From JAJKIP01 sp037200685 (GTDB taxonomy: Bacteria > Bacteroidota > Bacteroidia > Chitinophagales > Chitinophagaceae): 64,000 nt of DNA. Of the stretch, positions 27,657 to 36,444 are shown in pieces; positions within the stretch are counted from its first letter, which is position 1; every line of letters begins with the position of its first letter. Location of the stretch: positions 310,001 through 374,000 of the forward strand of contig JBBCIG010000014.1 in the NCBI GenBank assembly GCA_037200685.1, in the 5' to 3' direction. Both the position numbers and the translations under genes were made by a program. Under the pieces are notes generated by a model that was given only the letters and a program-made list of their open reading frames with translations, had not been told where the DNA came from and searched no databases.

Positions 27657-27971
27657 AAATTTATTTTCAATAAGTAATGTTTAAAATATTTTTAGCCCAA
27701 CTGCATTGCTACTATCATCGCCTGTTGCGACGCTCCGTTCATCTTCCTGTTCTTTACTCGGCAATAGCGTCGCAGTTTACCATGAGCGAAGTCGAATGGT
27801 CGCACTCTTGTGCTGCATGAACTCTACTCAGCATTTTATGCAGCACCCCGATGAATATCGGCGGTACTTCCTGTTCGCTATTCAGCACGTGAGACCTGAA
27901 TCGTCAATCGACAGCTTGTCGTCTGACGTCTCACGATTCACGAACAATTCAGAACTCCCGACTCTAAACTC
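27657..27971 (-). repeat. Composite repeat region with dispersed repeat copy 6 (reverse)
   Basis: The 315-base gap upstream of rnr begins with a long copy of the dispersed repeat (27691-27897), an inverted near-duplicate of the copy at 21181-21387. It is followed by the palindrome-like stretch 27895-27945 (CACGTGAGACCTGA ... TCTGACGTCTCACG) and then tandem AACTC-type units (27947-27985) that run into the end of lpxK. No coding sequence is seen in it. Confidence 0.82.
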
Positions 27972-29070
27972 TTAACTCACAACTCCGCTCATCCGTGACC
28001 GTGACGATGCTTCCTTTTTTACAAACGCTATCACCTTCTCATCAAACTCATTCCCTTCGTCAAATAAAAAATAATGATGCACCGGCATCACGTACAAGGG
28101 CCAGTCCCTTATTTCCGCACCAAACTTTATCAGCCTGACCGCATCTTTTTCAGTCGTCAGTGTTATTTTATTAAATTCCTGTATCGCCTTAAAACGGTTT
28201 TTAATTTCTTTTAAGTGATCAACCGTAAAAATGAAATGGTCAGGGTAATGCAAAAAATGATACGCCTTCGTGTTATGTTCCGCCCATTCTTTTAAGGGAC
28301 GGGGATTTGCAATTCCTGTTACGAGCAACACTTCCATCGCCTCCGTGACCTTAATCGTTTTTCTTATCTAAAATATGGTAGGGCTCGCCATAACTGATAG
28401 CCGTAAAGAAAATCGATTGATGCGGTTTTGGATTTATTTCTTTAATGATCCTTTGCTTTTCCTGTTCTGAAATAGCCGGGTCACATTTGGTAATTACAAT
28501 TACCTGCGCTCTTTTATACTGCGACTTTAAATCACGAAGATCGCCAGTTGGCAAATAAAAATCCCTGGTAAATAAATTATTATAATCCGTCAGCAAAATA
28601 TTCAATCCTGCTTTAATCGCCCTGTGTTGAAATGCATCATCCAGTATTATTGCTTCCGTCGCCGGTTTGTCCTGCAGCAATTGTGATATCGCATCTAGTC
28701 GTTCTTCTCCGACAGCCACGGGTACGTTTGGAAATTTTAAATGGAACTGCATCGGCTCATCCCCGATATCCAGCGCCGTGCTGTCATCATCCGCCAGCGC
28801 ATAACCTTTTGTTTTTCTTTTATAGCCGCGGCTAAGCGTCGCTACACTGTATTTATCTTTCAGCAGTCTTAAGAGATATTCCACCATCGGCGATTTACCT
28901 GTACCACCTATCGAAAGATTTCCCACACATATCAATGGCAGCGCAAAGGATGAGGACTGAGAAATATTTTTATCATACAACCAATTGCGAATAACAAGCC
29001 CCAGCCAGTACAACAAAGCAAACGGCAGCAAAAGAATGCGGAAAGACCTGAGAAAGAAATTAGAAAACAT
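27972..29070 (-). CDS. lpxK: Tetraacyldisaccharide 4'-kinase, frameshifted
   Basis: The N-terminal piece begins MFSNFFLRSFRILLLPFALL, a short membrane segment, then the Walker A GNLSIGGTGKSPMVEYLLR, the LDDAFQHRAI motif containing the catalytic aspartate, and DYNNLFTRDFYLPTGDLRD. The frame breaks at 28358-28362, where an extra T (AAAAA in the gene) ends the first product; removing it joins it to MEVLLVTGIANPRPLKEW and the end at 27972. LpxK phosphorylates the lipid A precursor at the 4' position at the inner membrane. Its start overlaps the 5-FTHF ligase stop by 11 bases. The last residues (SGVVS) derive from the AACTC tandem repeat. Confidence 0.92.
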
Positions 29071-29628
29071 AAACGTTTTGCGGCGTGATACAAAGGTCTA
29101 AAGGTACATCAAATTCATGGCGGTTATCAATAAGAGCAAGCGGCTCAAAATAACTGAACCCGCTTTGATGCAATCCTCCCGGCAACCGGCAAGGTATTTA
29201 TCATAAAATCCTTTCCCGTAGCCCACACGATAACCTTCTTCATCAAATGCGAGTAAGGGAACAAACACAAGATCGATTTCATCCGCTGCAATCACCTGCC
29301 CGCCGGAAGGCTCATATATATTCAACTCTGTTTTTTCAAAAGGTGTGTCAATATCAGTAGCAACAGCATTCATAATACCAGTGGTAAAATCAGCAACAGG
29401 ATAACAAATCTTCAGTTCCGGGTTGCGAAAACGCAAAAACTCTGTAAATAAATTGGTGTCCGGCTCATTGTTTTCTTCGATCGGCCAGTAAGAAAGCAAT
29501 GCATGTATAAATGGGAGCGCCGCTGTTTGAAACTGGATGAGCAATAGATCGTTAAGTTTCATCCTTTCCACTTCAGAAAGCTCCATTCGTTTTTTGCGGT
29601 ATAATTCTCTTGCTTCTTTTTTCTGCAT
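29060..29628 (-). CDS. 5-formyltetrahydrofolate cyclo-ligase, frameshifted near the 3' end
   Basis: The protein starts MQKKEARELYRKKRMELSEV (ATG at 29628; a GTG at 29661 overlapping rsmD is the alternative) and has the family motifs PLLAFDEEGYRVGYGKGFYDKYLA with the ATP- and substrate-binding region. After KAGS the sequence loses similarity; adding one base in the C3 run at 29159-29161 restores the expected ending SYFEPLALIDNRHEFDVP through YVF and a stop at 29060. The enzyme returns 5-formyl-THF to the active folate pool using ATP. It is the third gene of a compact four-gene minus-strand operon. Confidence 0.88.
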
Positions 29629-29644
29629 ATACTTTTTTTGAAGC

Positions 29645-30226
29645 TCATTCTTCTGTATCACCCGTTAAGCCCTCCTTTGGAGGGTTTGGGGATGCTACAA
29701 AGATCGAAAAGATAGTGGTACCGTAATTTTTTTCTGTTTTATAAAAAGGAAAATTTTTATAATCGTTCCTTGGCGTATGTTCTAAAACAAACCATCCGCC
29801 GGGATTTAATAATTGTTTTTCAAAAATACGTTTCGGAAGGTCATCAATGTTTTTTAAAGCATAAGGCGGGCCGGCAAAAATAAAATCAAATTTCTCTGCA
29901 CATTGATCAATGAACTTAAATACATCCATTTTTATCGTCGTCAAATTTTCTATTCGCAACAAGTCAGCCGTTTTCTTAATGAACTCGTACATGGCGCTGT
30001 CTTTTTCCACGATCGTCAACTCTTTCGCACCGCGTGAAGCCAGTTCATAACTGATGCTGCCGGTGCCGCCGAAAAGGTCCAGGGTTTTTAATTCTTCGAT
30101 ATCGAGGCTATGCTGCAATACATTGAACAGGCCTTCTTTTGCAATATCGGTAGTCGGCCTGGTATAAGGCATTTTTGATGGCGGGTTAAATTTTCTTCCG
30201 CCATGTTCTCCCCCTACGATGCGCAT
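29645..30226 (-). CDS. rsmD: 16S rRNA (guanine(966)-N2)-methyltransferase
   Basis: A 193-residue Rossmann-fold SAM-dependent methyltransferase starting MRIVGGEHGGRKFNPP. Motif I reads TLDLFGGTGSISYELASRGA. The catalytic motif IV reads AGPPYAL instead of the canonical DPPY, a change of the first residue that may be lineage-specific. The last sixteen or so residues (VASPNPPKEGLTGDTEE) are encoded by a palindromic repeat; the normal domain ends near FSIF. RsmD modifies G966 during 30S assembly. It overlaps DUF3822 by 13 bases on one side. Confidence 0.9.
   Translation of the reverse strand: MRIVGGEHGGRKFNPPSKMPYTRPTTDIAKEGLFNVLQHSLDIEELKTLDLFGGTGSISYELASRGAKELTIVEKDSAMYEFIKKTADLLRIENLTTIKMDVFKFIDQCAEKFDFIFAGPPYALKNIDDLPKRIFEKQLLNPGGWFVLEHTPRNDYKNFPFYKTEKNYGTTIFSIFVASPNPPKEGLTGDTEE
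29666..29697 (-). repeat. Palindromic repeat forming the end of rsmD
   Basis: The sequence CCCTCC-TTT-GGAGGG at 29670-29684, followed by TTTGGGGA, encodes SPNPPKEGL at the C-terminus of RsmD. It is related in layout to the CCCCC-TAAA-GGGGG element within cinA at 5869-5882. The repeat also sits just ahead of the 5-FTHF ligase start. Confidence 0.7.
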
Positions 30227-31038
30227 AAGGCAAGATCATTAAAAGAAGTAAAGAAATGAGCAGGATATTGCTCTTCCGCATACGGCACACGCCAGTCGGC
30301 GTCGCGGAAACGAATGTTGAGAAAGTATTGGTACAATTCTTTATAAAGAGCGGATTGCTTTTCTATCAACCCGGATACGGCAAGTCTTACCGTTTCCTGT
30401 GACAACGAATATTCTTTGCAGGCTTTTAATAAATAATAAAGCACATCAGCCGGCGCTGTATAAGCGAAGGACTGCGCCAGCAATAATTTTCTTGCCTGGC
30501 TTACGATCAATAAAAAATTATCGGTGCCTATATCTATAATAAAACTTCCTTCAAAATCCGTCGCATTGATTTGTTTAATACCTATCGAATAAGTATGATG
30601 ATATTCCGCTGAAGGAAAATGCCCTTTCATCCAATGCTCTATATCCGGCGATAAGGCATATACGTTTTTTAAACTCCATTCCTGCAGGCCTTCCGTAACA
30701 ACGGTGCTGTTTGCAAGTTTACCATGCATTGATTCAATCAGCAATTTTGAATCGTCTTCATTCCTGTAATATTTATCAGGCACTAATACGCTGGCGGAAT
30801 TATCGTAACAAACAATTGTCTTATAATAGGAATGATGCAACTCGGGGTGGATAATATATATTTCCCTTAGGACATTCTCATCAATACCTTCGGTTGTATA
30901 AAGCGATAAATGTAATAACTCGTCCGTATTGTAACGGCTGATGGAGAAACCAAAATGACGTTCGCCAATGCGGATAGATAAAACCTGCTGCGGCGTATCG
31001 TTGGCGTCAGTTGATGTTATATTAAAAATCTGCTTCAC
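30214..31038 (-). CDS. DUF3822 family protein
   Basis: A 274-residue protein with an actin-like-fold feel: two similar halves, with YNTDELLHLSLYTT and FIIDIGTDNFLLIVSQARKL reminiscent of the ATPase fold of hsp70/FtsA proteins, although key nucleotide motifs are not evident. DUF3822 is restricted to Bacteroidota and typically precedes rsmD. I choose the GTG start at 31038 (VKQIFNITSTDAND), which corresponds to the family's usual N-terminus; an ATG at 31116 would add 26 residues unlike homologues. The end overlaps the rsmD start by 13 bases, making it the first gene of the four-gene operon ending in lpxK. Confidence 0.85.
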   Translation of the reverse strand: MKQIFNITSTDANDTPQQVLSIRIGERHFGFSISRYNTDELLHLSLYTTEGIDENVLREIYIIHPELHHSYYKTIVCYDNSASVLVPDKYYRNEDDSKLLIESMHGKLANSTVVTEGLQEWSLKNVYALSPDIEHWMKGHFPSAEYHHTYSIGIKQINATDFEGSFIIDIGTDNFLLIVSQARKLLLAQSFAYTAPADVLYYLLKACKEYSLSQETVRLAVSGLIEKQSALYKELYQYFLNIRFRDADWRVPYAEEQYPAHFFTSFNDLALCAS

Positions 31039-31159
31039 GTAGGCTATTGATTGCTGCAATAATAGGAAAAAATAATCACGGATAAATGGATTAAACGGAT
31101 TTCGTGGAAATATCAATGAATAATTAGTTAGTAATCGTTGGGAAGATCGGTGTTATTCT

Positions 31160-31330
31160 ACAGAGGAAATGCCAATAATTACTAATTATTAATTAGTAAT
31201 TATTTGAAACAGCTTCATGCTGACCTAATAGCTATCGGAACTACCCCAAATGCTCAGTAGAATTACCGAACGATGAAGTGTGCGACGCAACAGGCGATGC
31301 TAGTAGCAATGCAGTTGGGTAAAAAATAAT
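31160..31330 (+). repeat. Intergenic block: AT palindrome and dispersed repeat copy 7 (forward)
   Basis: The 374-base gap between the divergent DUF3822 and MATE genes holds an AT-only palindrome (31174-31204, AATAATTACTAATTA and complement), also found at 60088-60110, followed by a short copy of the dispersed repeat (31244-31324), ending in GATGCTAGTAGCAATGCAGTTGGG. No tRNA or coding signal was seen. Promoters for both flanking genes must lie beside or within these repeats. Confidence 0.78.
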
Positions 31331-31412
31331 AATGGATTAAAGGATTATATCAGGATTTTATGGATTGACAGCATCCTCAATGATTAGTTGTAGGTTTGCA
31401 ACCCTTTTCCCA

Positions 31413-32769
31413 ATGGCAAACGCACCAGCATATAAAAATTTACAGGTGGAGATCAGCAACAGGCAGATCATTAAGATCGCCTTGCCCATCAGTTTCGCCA
31501 TATTAGTGCCGCAGGTAAATTTTATTACTAATAATATTTTTCTCGGTCATTACAGTCAGCATGCATTGGCGGTGGCGAGCATTACCGGTGTTTATTACCT
31601 GATCTTCGCGATGATCGGTTTTGGATTGAATAATGGCTTACAAACACTCATCTCCCGCCGCGCCGGTGAAAACAGGCCGGAAGAAATTGGAAAAATTTTT
31701 GGACAGGGTGTTTTTATCTCGTTGATCATTGCGACCATTGGTATATTACTTACCTGTTTGTTGCGCCCCTGATATTGAAAAACGTATTGGATTCACCAGA
31801 AATAACCAGCGATGCGATTGAATATTTACGAATAAGAATTTGGGGGCTTCCTTTTTTATACATCTATCAAATGCGGAATGCATTATTGGTGGGAACCAAC
31901 AATAGCCGCTATTTGATCAGCGGGACATTTGCAGAAACACTCGCTAATGTATTGTTCGATTATCTTTTCATCTTTGGCAATTTTGGATTTCCGCAAATGG
32001 GGATTAATGGCGCCGCTGTCGCTTCCATCATTGCGGAGTTCACCGGCATGTTCGTAATCTTCGCGGTTATACATTATAAAGGCATTACCAAACAATTCGC
32101 TTTATTCGATCATTTGAAATGGAATAAAGTGATTGCGAAAATGATTTTATCTATTTCATTGCCGCTTGTTTTCCAGTTGGCGATCAGTCTCATCAGTTGG
32201 GAATTCTTTTACATTCTTATCGAACATCACGGGCAAACTGCCTTAGCGGTTTCCAATGTAATGCGGAATATATTCGGGCTTATTGGTTGCATAACCTGGC
32301 GTTGGCCGCTACCACATCTTCCATGGTCAGCAACATCATCGGCCAGGGAAGAAAAGAAGAAGTGATGACACTGGTCTGGCGCATCATCCGGATCAGCATG
32401 GGACTATCATTGATCGTTGCGATCCTGCTCAATCTTTTTCCTGAAACATTATTGTCTATCTATGGCCAGGATGAAGCGTTCACTATGGCGGCGGTACCTG
32501 TTACAAGAATCGTAACAGCTGCGATGGTGCTCATGTCATTTTCGGTCGTGTTGATGAACTCCGTAACAGGTACAGGTAACAGCCGTGTCACTTTCCTGAT
32601 CGAGCTCATCACCATCATCCTCTATTGCATTTATGTATACCTCGTAGTAGAAAAATATTTCCTCCCGATCACTTACGGATGGATGAGTGAATGGCTGTAT
32701 TGGATCAGTATTTTTAGTCTTTCATTTCTTTATATGCGGAGCGGGAAGTGGAAGAATAAGGTAATTTGA
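31413..32769 (+). CDS. MATE family multidrug/Na+ efflux transporter, two frameshifts
   Basis: A MatE transporter with about 12 hydrophobic helices in two MatE domains. The first begins ISNRQIIKIALPISFAILVPQ with NNIFLGHYSQHALAVAS, the second continues through FETLLSIYGQDEAFTMA. The frame breaks at 31757-31759 (one T missing in the T3 run) and at 32298-32299 (one G missing; TGGCG should read TGGGCG). With both bases added the sequence is continuous, for example CITWALAATTSSMVSNIIGQG. The start MANAPAYK at 31413 is preferred over an ATG at 31365. MATE pumps exchange cationic drugs for Na+ or H+ at the inner membrane. Confidence 0.9.
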
Positions 32770-32773
32770 TTTA

Positions 32774-32877
32774 TTAGCCCGGCTGCATTGCTACTTTCAG
32801 CTTCGTTGCGACGCTCCGTTCATCTTCCTGTTCTTTACTCAGCAATTTCGTAGCTTTCGATAGCTATCGGATCAGGA
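32774..32877 (-). repeat. Dispersed repeat copy 8 (reverse)
   Basis: Head TTAGCCCGGCTGCATTGCTACT begins five bases after the MATE stop, followed by GTTGCGACGCTCCGTTCATC and a short tail with the palindrome CGATAGCTATCGG (32859-32871). It fills the space between convergent MATE and DUF748 genes. No separate terminator is visible, so the repeat could itself serve as one. Confidence 0.78.
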
Positions 32878-32888
32878 ATAATAATTCA

Positions 32889-34043
32889 CTATTTTTTCTT
32901 CTTATCCTCTTTCTTTTCATCCTTTTTCTTGCTATCATTTTTCTTCTTATCCTTGCCCACGTCACCGAATTGAATATCCTCATCCACCTGGTTTTGAAAT
33001 GCTTTGATAAAACCATTCCTGAAAATATTACCGATAAGTTGCCAGATATTTATATTCGGATCGTTTAAATCCCCTTCAACAGGGATCTTGGTAGCGAAAG
33101 AATCTTTTCCTTTATTCTTTAATACAAATCCGAAAAATGTGACTACTCCTTCCCAGGCCCTCTTTAACAAAGAGCTTTTCTTTTTAAAACTATCCGGGAT
33201 GGTAATATTATGAAACATCGGTTTTATATATCCTTTGAGGTGACCATTTGAAACAGCGGCTTCACTATATAATTCAAATTGTCCTTTTTCAAAATCAAAC
33301 CCGGCGGTGGCCATTGTTAAATCATTGAGCGCAGTGGCATCCGATTTTTTCAGCGAAAGATTAATATCCATGTCCGGAATTTCTTTCAGCATATTCAAAG
33401 CGCCTTTTATTGTCAACTGTCCATTACCAAATGAAACAGCGCTCAGGTCGAGTTTAGAAGGGAGGGGTTGTGATTTATCAACAACACTGCGCAGGTTCGT
33501 CGCCGTCAATTCTATTTTCTTTAATGATAAATTGATATCAGGGCTTTCCACTACATCCGCATAAAGAAACTCTCCGTTATGAACGACAAAACGGTTGATC
33601 TTAATAGGTACGATTTTGTCCAATGCCTTTGTCCAATCACCGCCTGATGGTTTCTTTCCTGATTCATCCTTCACATCTTTGCCCGTCATCCACAGGTTGA
33701 TTTTGGATTGTACATTTCTATTTCGCTGACTATTTCTCCTTTGAACAATGCCCGCCATTTGAATCGAGATATCCGTTACATCCAAATCAAGAAACTGTTT
33801 GTCCGAATTCTTTTCATATAAGTGCAGGCCATTTATAACATAAGCGCCGCGGTACAGTGAAATATCAATATCATCTACCCAGCCATAATAGCCCGGAATA
33901 TTATTCAACGCTTTATTCACATATTTTTTTACAATAGCCGGAAGAAATAATCGAAATATAAATAGCGCTAAGAGGATAGAGAAAATAATGATGTTCCGTT
34001 TTTTGCCAAAGAAAGTCCTGATTTTTTGCTTATTAAATTTCAT
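32889..34043 (-). CDS. DUF748/AsmA-like membrane-anchored protein, two compensating indels
   Basis: A 384-residue protein with one N-terminal membrane anchor (NIIIFSILLALFIFRLFLP), then AsmA-like beta repeats (VDDIDISLYRGAYVINGL, LDLSAVSFGNGQLTIKGALN) as in DUF748 proteins, and a lysine-rich C-terminal tail. AsmA-like proteins are thought to bridge inner and outer membrane in lipid or envelope homeostasis. Residues around 97-120 read out of frame: an extra base in the T3 run at 33758-33760 and a missing base in the T4 run at 33701-33704 cancel. Correcting both gives WRALFKGEIVSEIEMYNPK leading into INLWMTGKD, which is much more family-like. Confidence 0.85.
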   Translation of the reverse strand: MKFNKQKIRTFFGKKRNIIIFSILLALFIFRLFLPAIVKKYVNKALNNIPGYYGWVDDIDISLYRGAYVINGLHLYEKNSDKQFLDLDVTDISIQMAGIVQRRNSQRNRNVQSKINLWMTGKDVKDESGKKPSGGDWTKALDKIVPIKINRFVVHNGEFLYADVVESPDINLSLKKIELTATNLRSVVDKSQPLPSKLDLSAVSFGNGQLTIKGALNMLKEIPDMDINLSLKKSDATALNDLTMATAGFDFEKGQFELYSEAAVSNGHLKGYIKPMFHNITIPDSFKKKSSLLKRAWEGVVTFFGFVLKNKGKDSFATKIPVEGDLNDPNINIWQLIGNIFRNGFIKAFQNQVDEDIQFGDVGKDKKKNDSKKKDEKKEDKKKK

Positions 34044-34465
34044 GCTCTCGCTTTTATTTATATTAATATCAGCTATAATTCAAAAAGACTGCCAAAAGCT
34101 AAGTCATTAATTATGAGAGCAAAAAGAAAGATGTCTGAAAAATTATTTGAGCAATTCCGTTCTTATCTAATAGCCTGAAATGCGAAAGAGAAAAACCTGT
34201 TTTATAAATTCAAATTGTATTTATAATTGCTGCCTCCTTGCTGCATATACTTGCATGTTCCTTTTTACCTGGATAGAAAATAAAAGCCAGCGTAACGGGA
34301 AACTGGTCACTACAAAATAATAGTTTATCTTGCTATTCCCCATGCGCCGGATTTTTTTCTGAAAAGGTAAATACAGCGCCAAATAATTTCAAAACAAAGA
34401 CGTCTAACCCCCAAATTAAAAAATTCGTAAAGTACAGTGAAGCGCATTTCTAATTTTCAATACAT
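34044..34465. other. Non-coding gap, nothing recognised
   Basis: These 422 bases between the divergent DUF748 and Crp-family genes are AT-rich. I find no coding frame of more than 30 codons that fits local codon use, no repeat family member and no tRNA. Promoters for both genes must lie here, but no clear TTTG/TAnnTTTG pair with the right spacing stood out. Confidence 0.6.
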
Positions 34466-35083
34466 ATGAAAACAGAGACAAGCCCTGGTTCAACAAAATG
34501 GATCAAAATGGGAGGCCATTCCCCCGTCGCAACTTTTTTCCAACATGTTGCATCCATTACGCGAAGAAGTTTTCGCCTTAGCGGATAAAGAAACATTTCC
34601 ACTAACGATACAAAAAGGAAAATACCTGATGAAGCCCGGGCAACCGGGAGACCATTTATATTTTGTATTAAGCGGCGTCATCAGGGGATTTATAAGAGAA
34701 GGCACGAAAGAAATAACTACCTGATCAATATAGAAAATGAATTGGTCGGTTCTATCCGCAGCCTCGGTCTTAATAAACCAAGCGAAGAATACCTGCACGC
34801 TATTGAAACATCGGATCTTATTGGTATTCCTTACAGTATGATCGAATATATGTATGAACATTACCCGGAAACAAATATCATCGGGCGAAAAGTATTAGAA
34901 GAAAGTTATCGCTATTCAGAAGAAAGGGCTTATATCGGCCGTATACCTTCCGCTTTAAAAAAAATACAACCGATTTATAGAAACGCATCCCGGTATTATT
35001 AACAGGGTGCCATAAAATATGTCGCTTCTTATCTCGGTATGACGATTGAGACACTGAGCCGTGTCCGTAGTAAAAAACAATAA
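34466..35083 (+). pseudogene. Crp/Fnr family transcriptional regulator, broken by four indels
   Basis: A cyclic-nucleotide-binding-type regulator of about 205 residues if repaired. Fragments in different frames read LFSNMLHPLREEVFALADK (start of the cNMP-binding barrel), FPLTIQKGKYLMKPGQPGDH, INIENELVGSIRSLGLNKPS and YVASYLGMTIETLSRVRSKK (the HTH). Breaks are at the C5 run 34521-34525 (one C missing), near 34723 (one G missing, TGATC for TGGATC), 34992-34993 (one G missing) and the A4 run 35014-35017 (one A extra). Four lesions in 620 bases is denser than elsewhere, so this is either locally poor sequence or a genuine decayed gene. Confidence 0.75.
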
Positions 35084-35085
35084 AA

Positions 35086-35122
35086 AAAAGAACATCTCAG
35101 CAAGATGTCTTTTTTTTTAAGA
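35086..35122. terminator. Bidirectional hairpin terminator
   Basis: Arms AACATCT and AGATGTC around CAGCA, flanked by A-rich sequence on the left and a run of nine T on the right, form a hairpin that can end transcription from both the Crp-like gene and the convergent CHRD gene. Confidence 0.75.
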
Positions 35123-35142
35123 TAACGGTTTAATTAATTTCT

Positions 35143-35625
35143 TCAATCTTTTGTGGCAATCGCCTGTCCACGTATTTCGCCATCAGCATTCGCTGTCGTA
35201 TGAATATTATAATAAATCTGGCCATTCAGCAAACGTTCTTCATCCGCATCAGAAAGGGTTACATTACCTTTTGCTTGTCCTGAAATTCCATTGGTAGTAA
35301 GGCTGATATCAGCAATAACCGCTGCATTCGAACCAGCTGCTGCAGGGCCATGAAAATGCGCTGCTGTAGAAAGTCCTGATAATCCTGTCCAGTTAATTGT
35401 ATAATCAAGATTATTTGTTCGGGAATTGTATGTACCGGTTAATGAACCTGTAGCGGCTGTTGTAACTGCGGGACTTTCCTGTGCGCCTGATGCATCACCT
35501 GACAAAGTGTATGTTTGTTCATCATCTATATCATCGTCATCTTTATCACAGGAGGTAACTAATAATGCAGTTGATAATAACATACCGGCAAAGAATGCCC
35601 TGCTGAAAATACGTGTAGTTTTCAT
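35143..35625 (-). CDS. CHRD domain lipoprotein
   Basis: A 160-residue lipoprotein. The leader ends LLVTSC, the lipidated Cys, followed at once by DKDDDDIDDE, an acidic tract that is the Bacteroidota surface-export signal. The mature part is a CHRD domain (GDASGAQESPAVTTAATGS, then AAHFHGPAAAG and IYYNIHTTANADGEIRGQ), with the alternating His-x-His feature of that family. CHRD domains occur in extracellular proteins, with no established function in bacteria; chordin homology suggests binding rather than catalysis. It is transcribed alone and ends at a terminator shared with the convergent Crp-like gene. Confidence 0.9.
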   Translation of the reverse strand: MKTTRIFSRAFFAGMLLSTALLVTSCDKDDDDIDDEQTYTLSGDASGAQESPAVTTAATGSLTGTYNSRTNNLDYTINWTGLSGLSTAAHFHGPAAAGSNAAVIADISLTTNGISGQAKGNVTLSDADEERLLNGQIYYNIHTTANADGEIRGQAIATKD

Positions 35626-35880
35626 ATTTGTTTGTTTTAATAGTTTAGGATATAAATTCTTTTTTACTCTTTCAAAAACATTACCAAGCTCAATAATTGT
35701 GGAAAACTGCCGGAAGAATTTTATCGTAGTGTATACGATATAATATAAGAGTGTAGCTATAATTACTGGATATGGGGAAATTGATTCTTAGAAATTGGAA
35801 TCATCATTACTTAATGAAGTAAATCCCCAAGATATCGGTACCGGGCCATTAGATAATTACACTTATAGCAAAGAAAATTT

Positions 35881-36309
35881 TTATAAAAGAATTTTAGCGA
35901 ATTTTTCCAATTCTGTTATTTCAGTTGCAGAAAGCGGTTCGTTGTTCTCGTATTTTGTTTTGAAAAATAATATTCTTTTATGCTGTGGGTATTTTTCCAA
36001 TATAGAATTGATAACGCTGCCGGTCTTTTTCATTTTTCGTGTAAAGTGGCGTTGTTTCCGGCAGGGGCGGATTTATATTTTGTCGGCTTTCTTAATATAA
36101 TCGCTTCCAATGTTGCCAGTTTCGTAGGAGGTATCGTTGTTGATTTGGAAGCCTTTGAATGCAAACCCTGTAATTGTTTTTTGCTAAGGCCGCCCCTTTC
36201 TTCGTATTGCCTGTTAAGGCTCTGGGATAAATTCCGATGCGGGAAAATCAATCAACGCCGCTTTTAATATATCTAATACAACATCTACATCCGGCTTTTT
36301 TCTTTCCAT
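35881..36309 (-). CDS. Conserved hypothetical protein, frameshifted twice
   Basis: The protein starts MERKKPDVDVVLDILKAALI at 36309 and continues, across frames, with RQYEERGGLSKKQLQGLHSK, KLATLEAIILRKPTKYKS, then INSILEKYPQHKRILFFKTK and a final helix ELEKFAKILL. I take these as one gene of about 145 residues because the three segments follow each other with no gap and resemble one Chitinophagaceae hypothetical protein. Breaks lie near 36219-36225 and in the T5 run at 36033-36037 (one base missing each). Mostly helical, soluble, function unknown. The opposite strand carries an open frame that I regard as its shadow. Confidence 0.7.
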
Positions 36310-36444
36310 AACAATAGTTTCGATGGAGACAAAGATATAACTGCTGCAATACATCCGGCAAACAATGCCTTTTGTCAAACAAAATAGTTAGCCGGCCTCG
36401 CCGCTATTTTCTTTGTGGTATTAAAAACCTCTAAAATAAAATAT

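Noticed and set aside
21179..27975. Pair of similar 60-90 codon open frames starting MLLSSPVATLRSS
   Set aside because: They lie in the inverted pair of the dispersed repeat and share its DNA identity; no coding evidence beyond that.
34044..34465. Possible small RNA or tRNA in the 420-base gap
   Set aside because: No cloverleaf, no strong hairpin with T-run and no repeat family member was visible.
35795..36100. Plus-strand open frame of about 100 codons
   Set aside because: It is antisense to the reconstructed gene at 35881-36309, whose fragments look like real protein; the plus-strand product has no family resemblance and unlikely composition.
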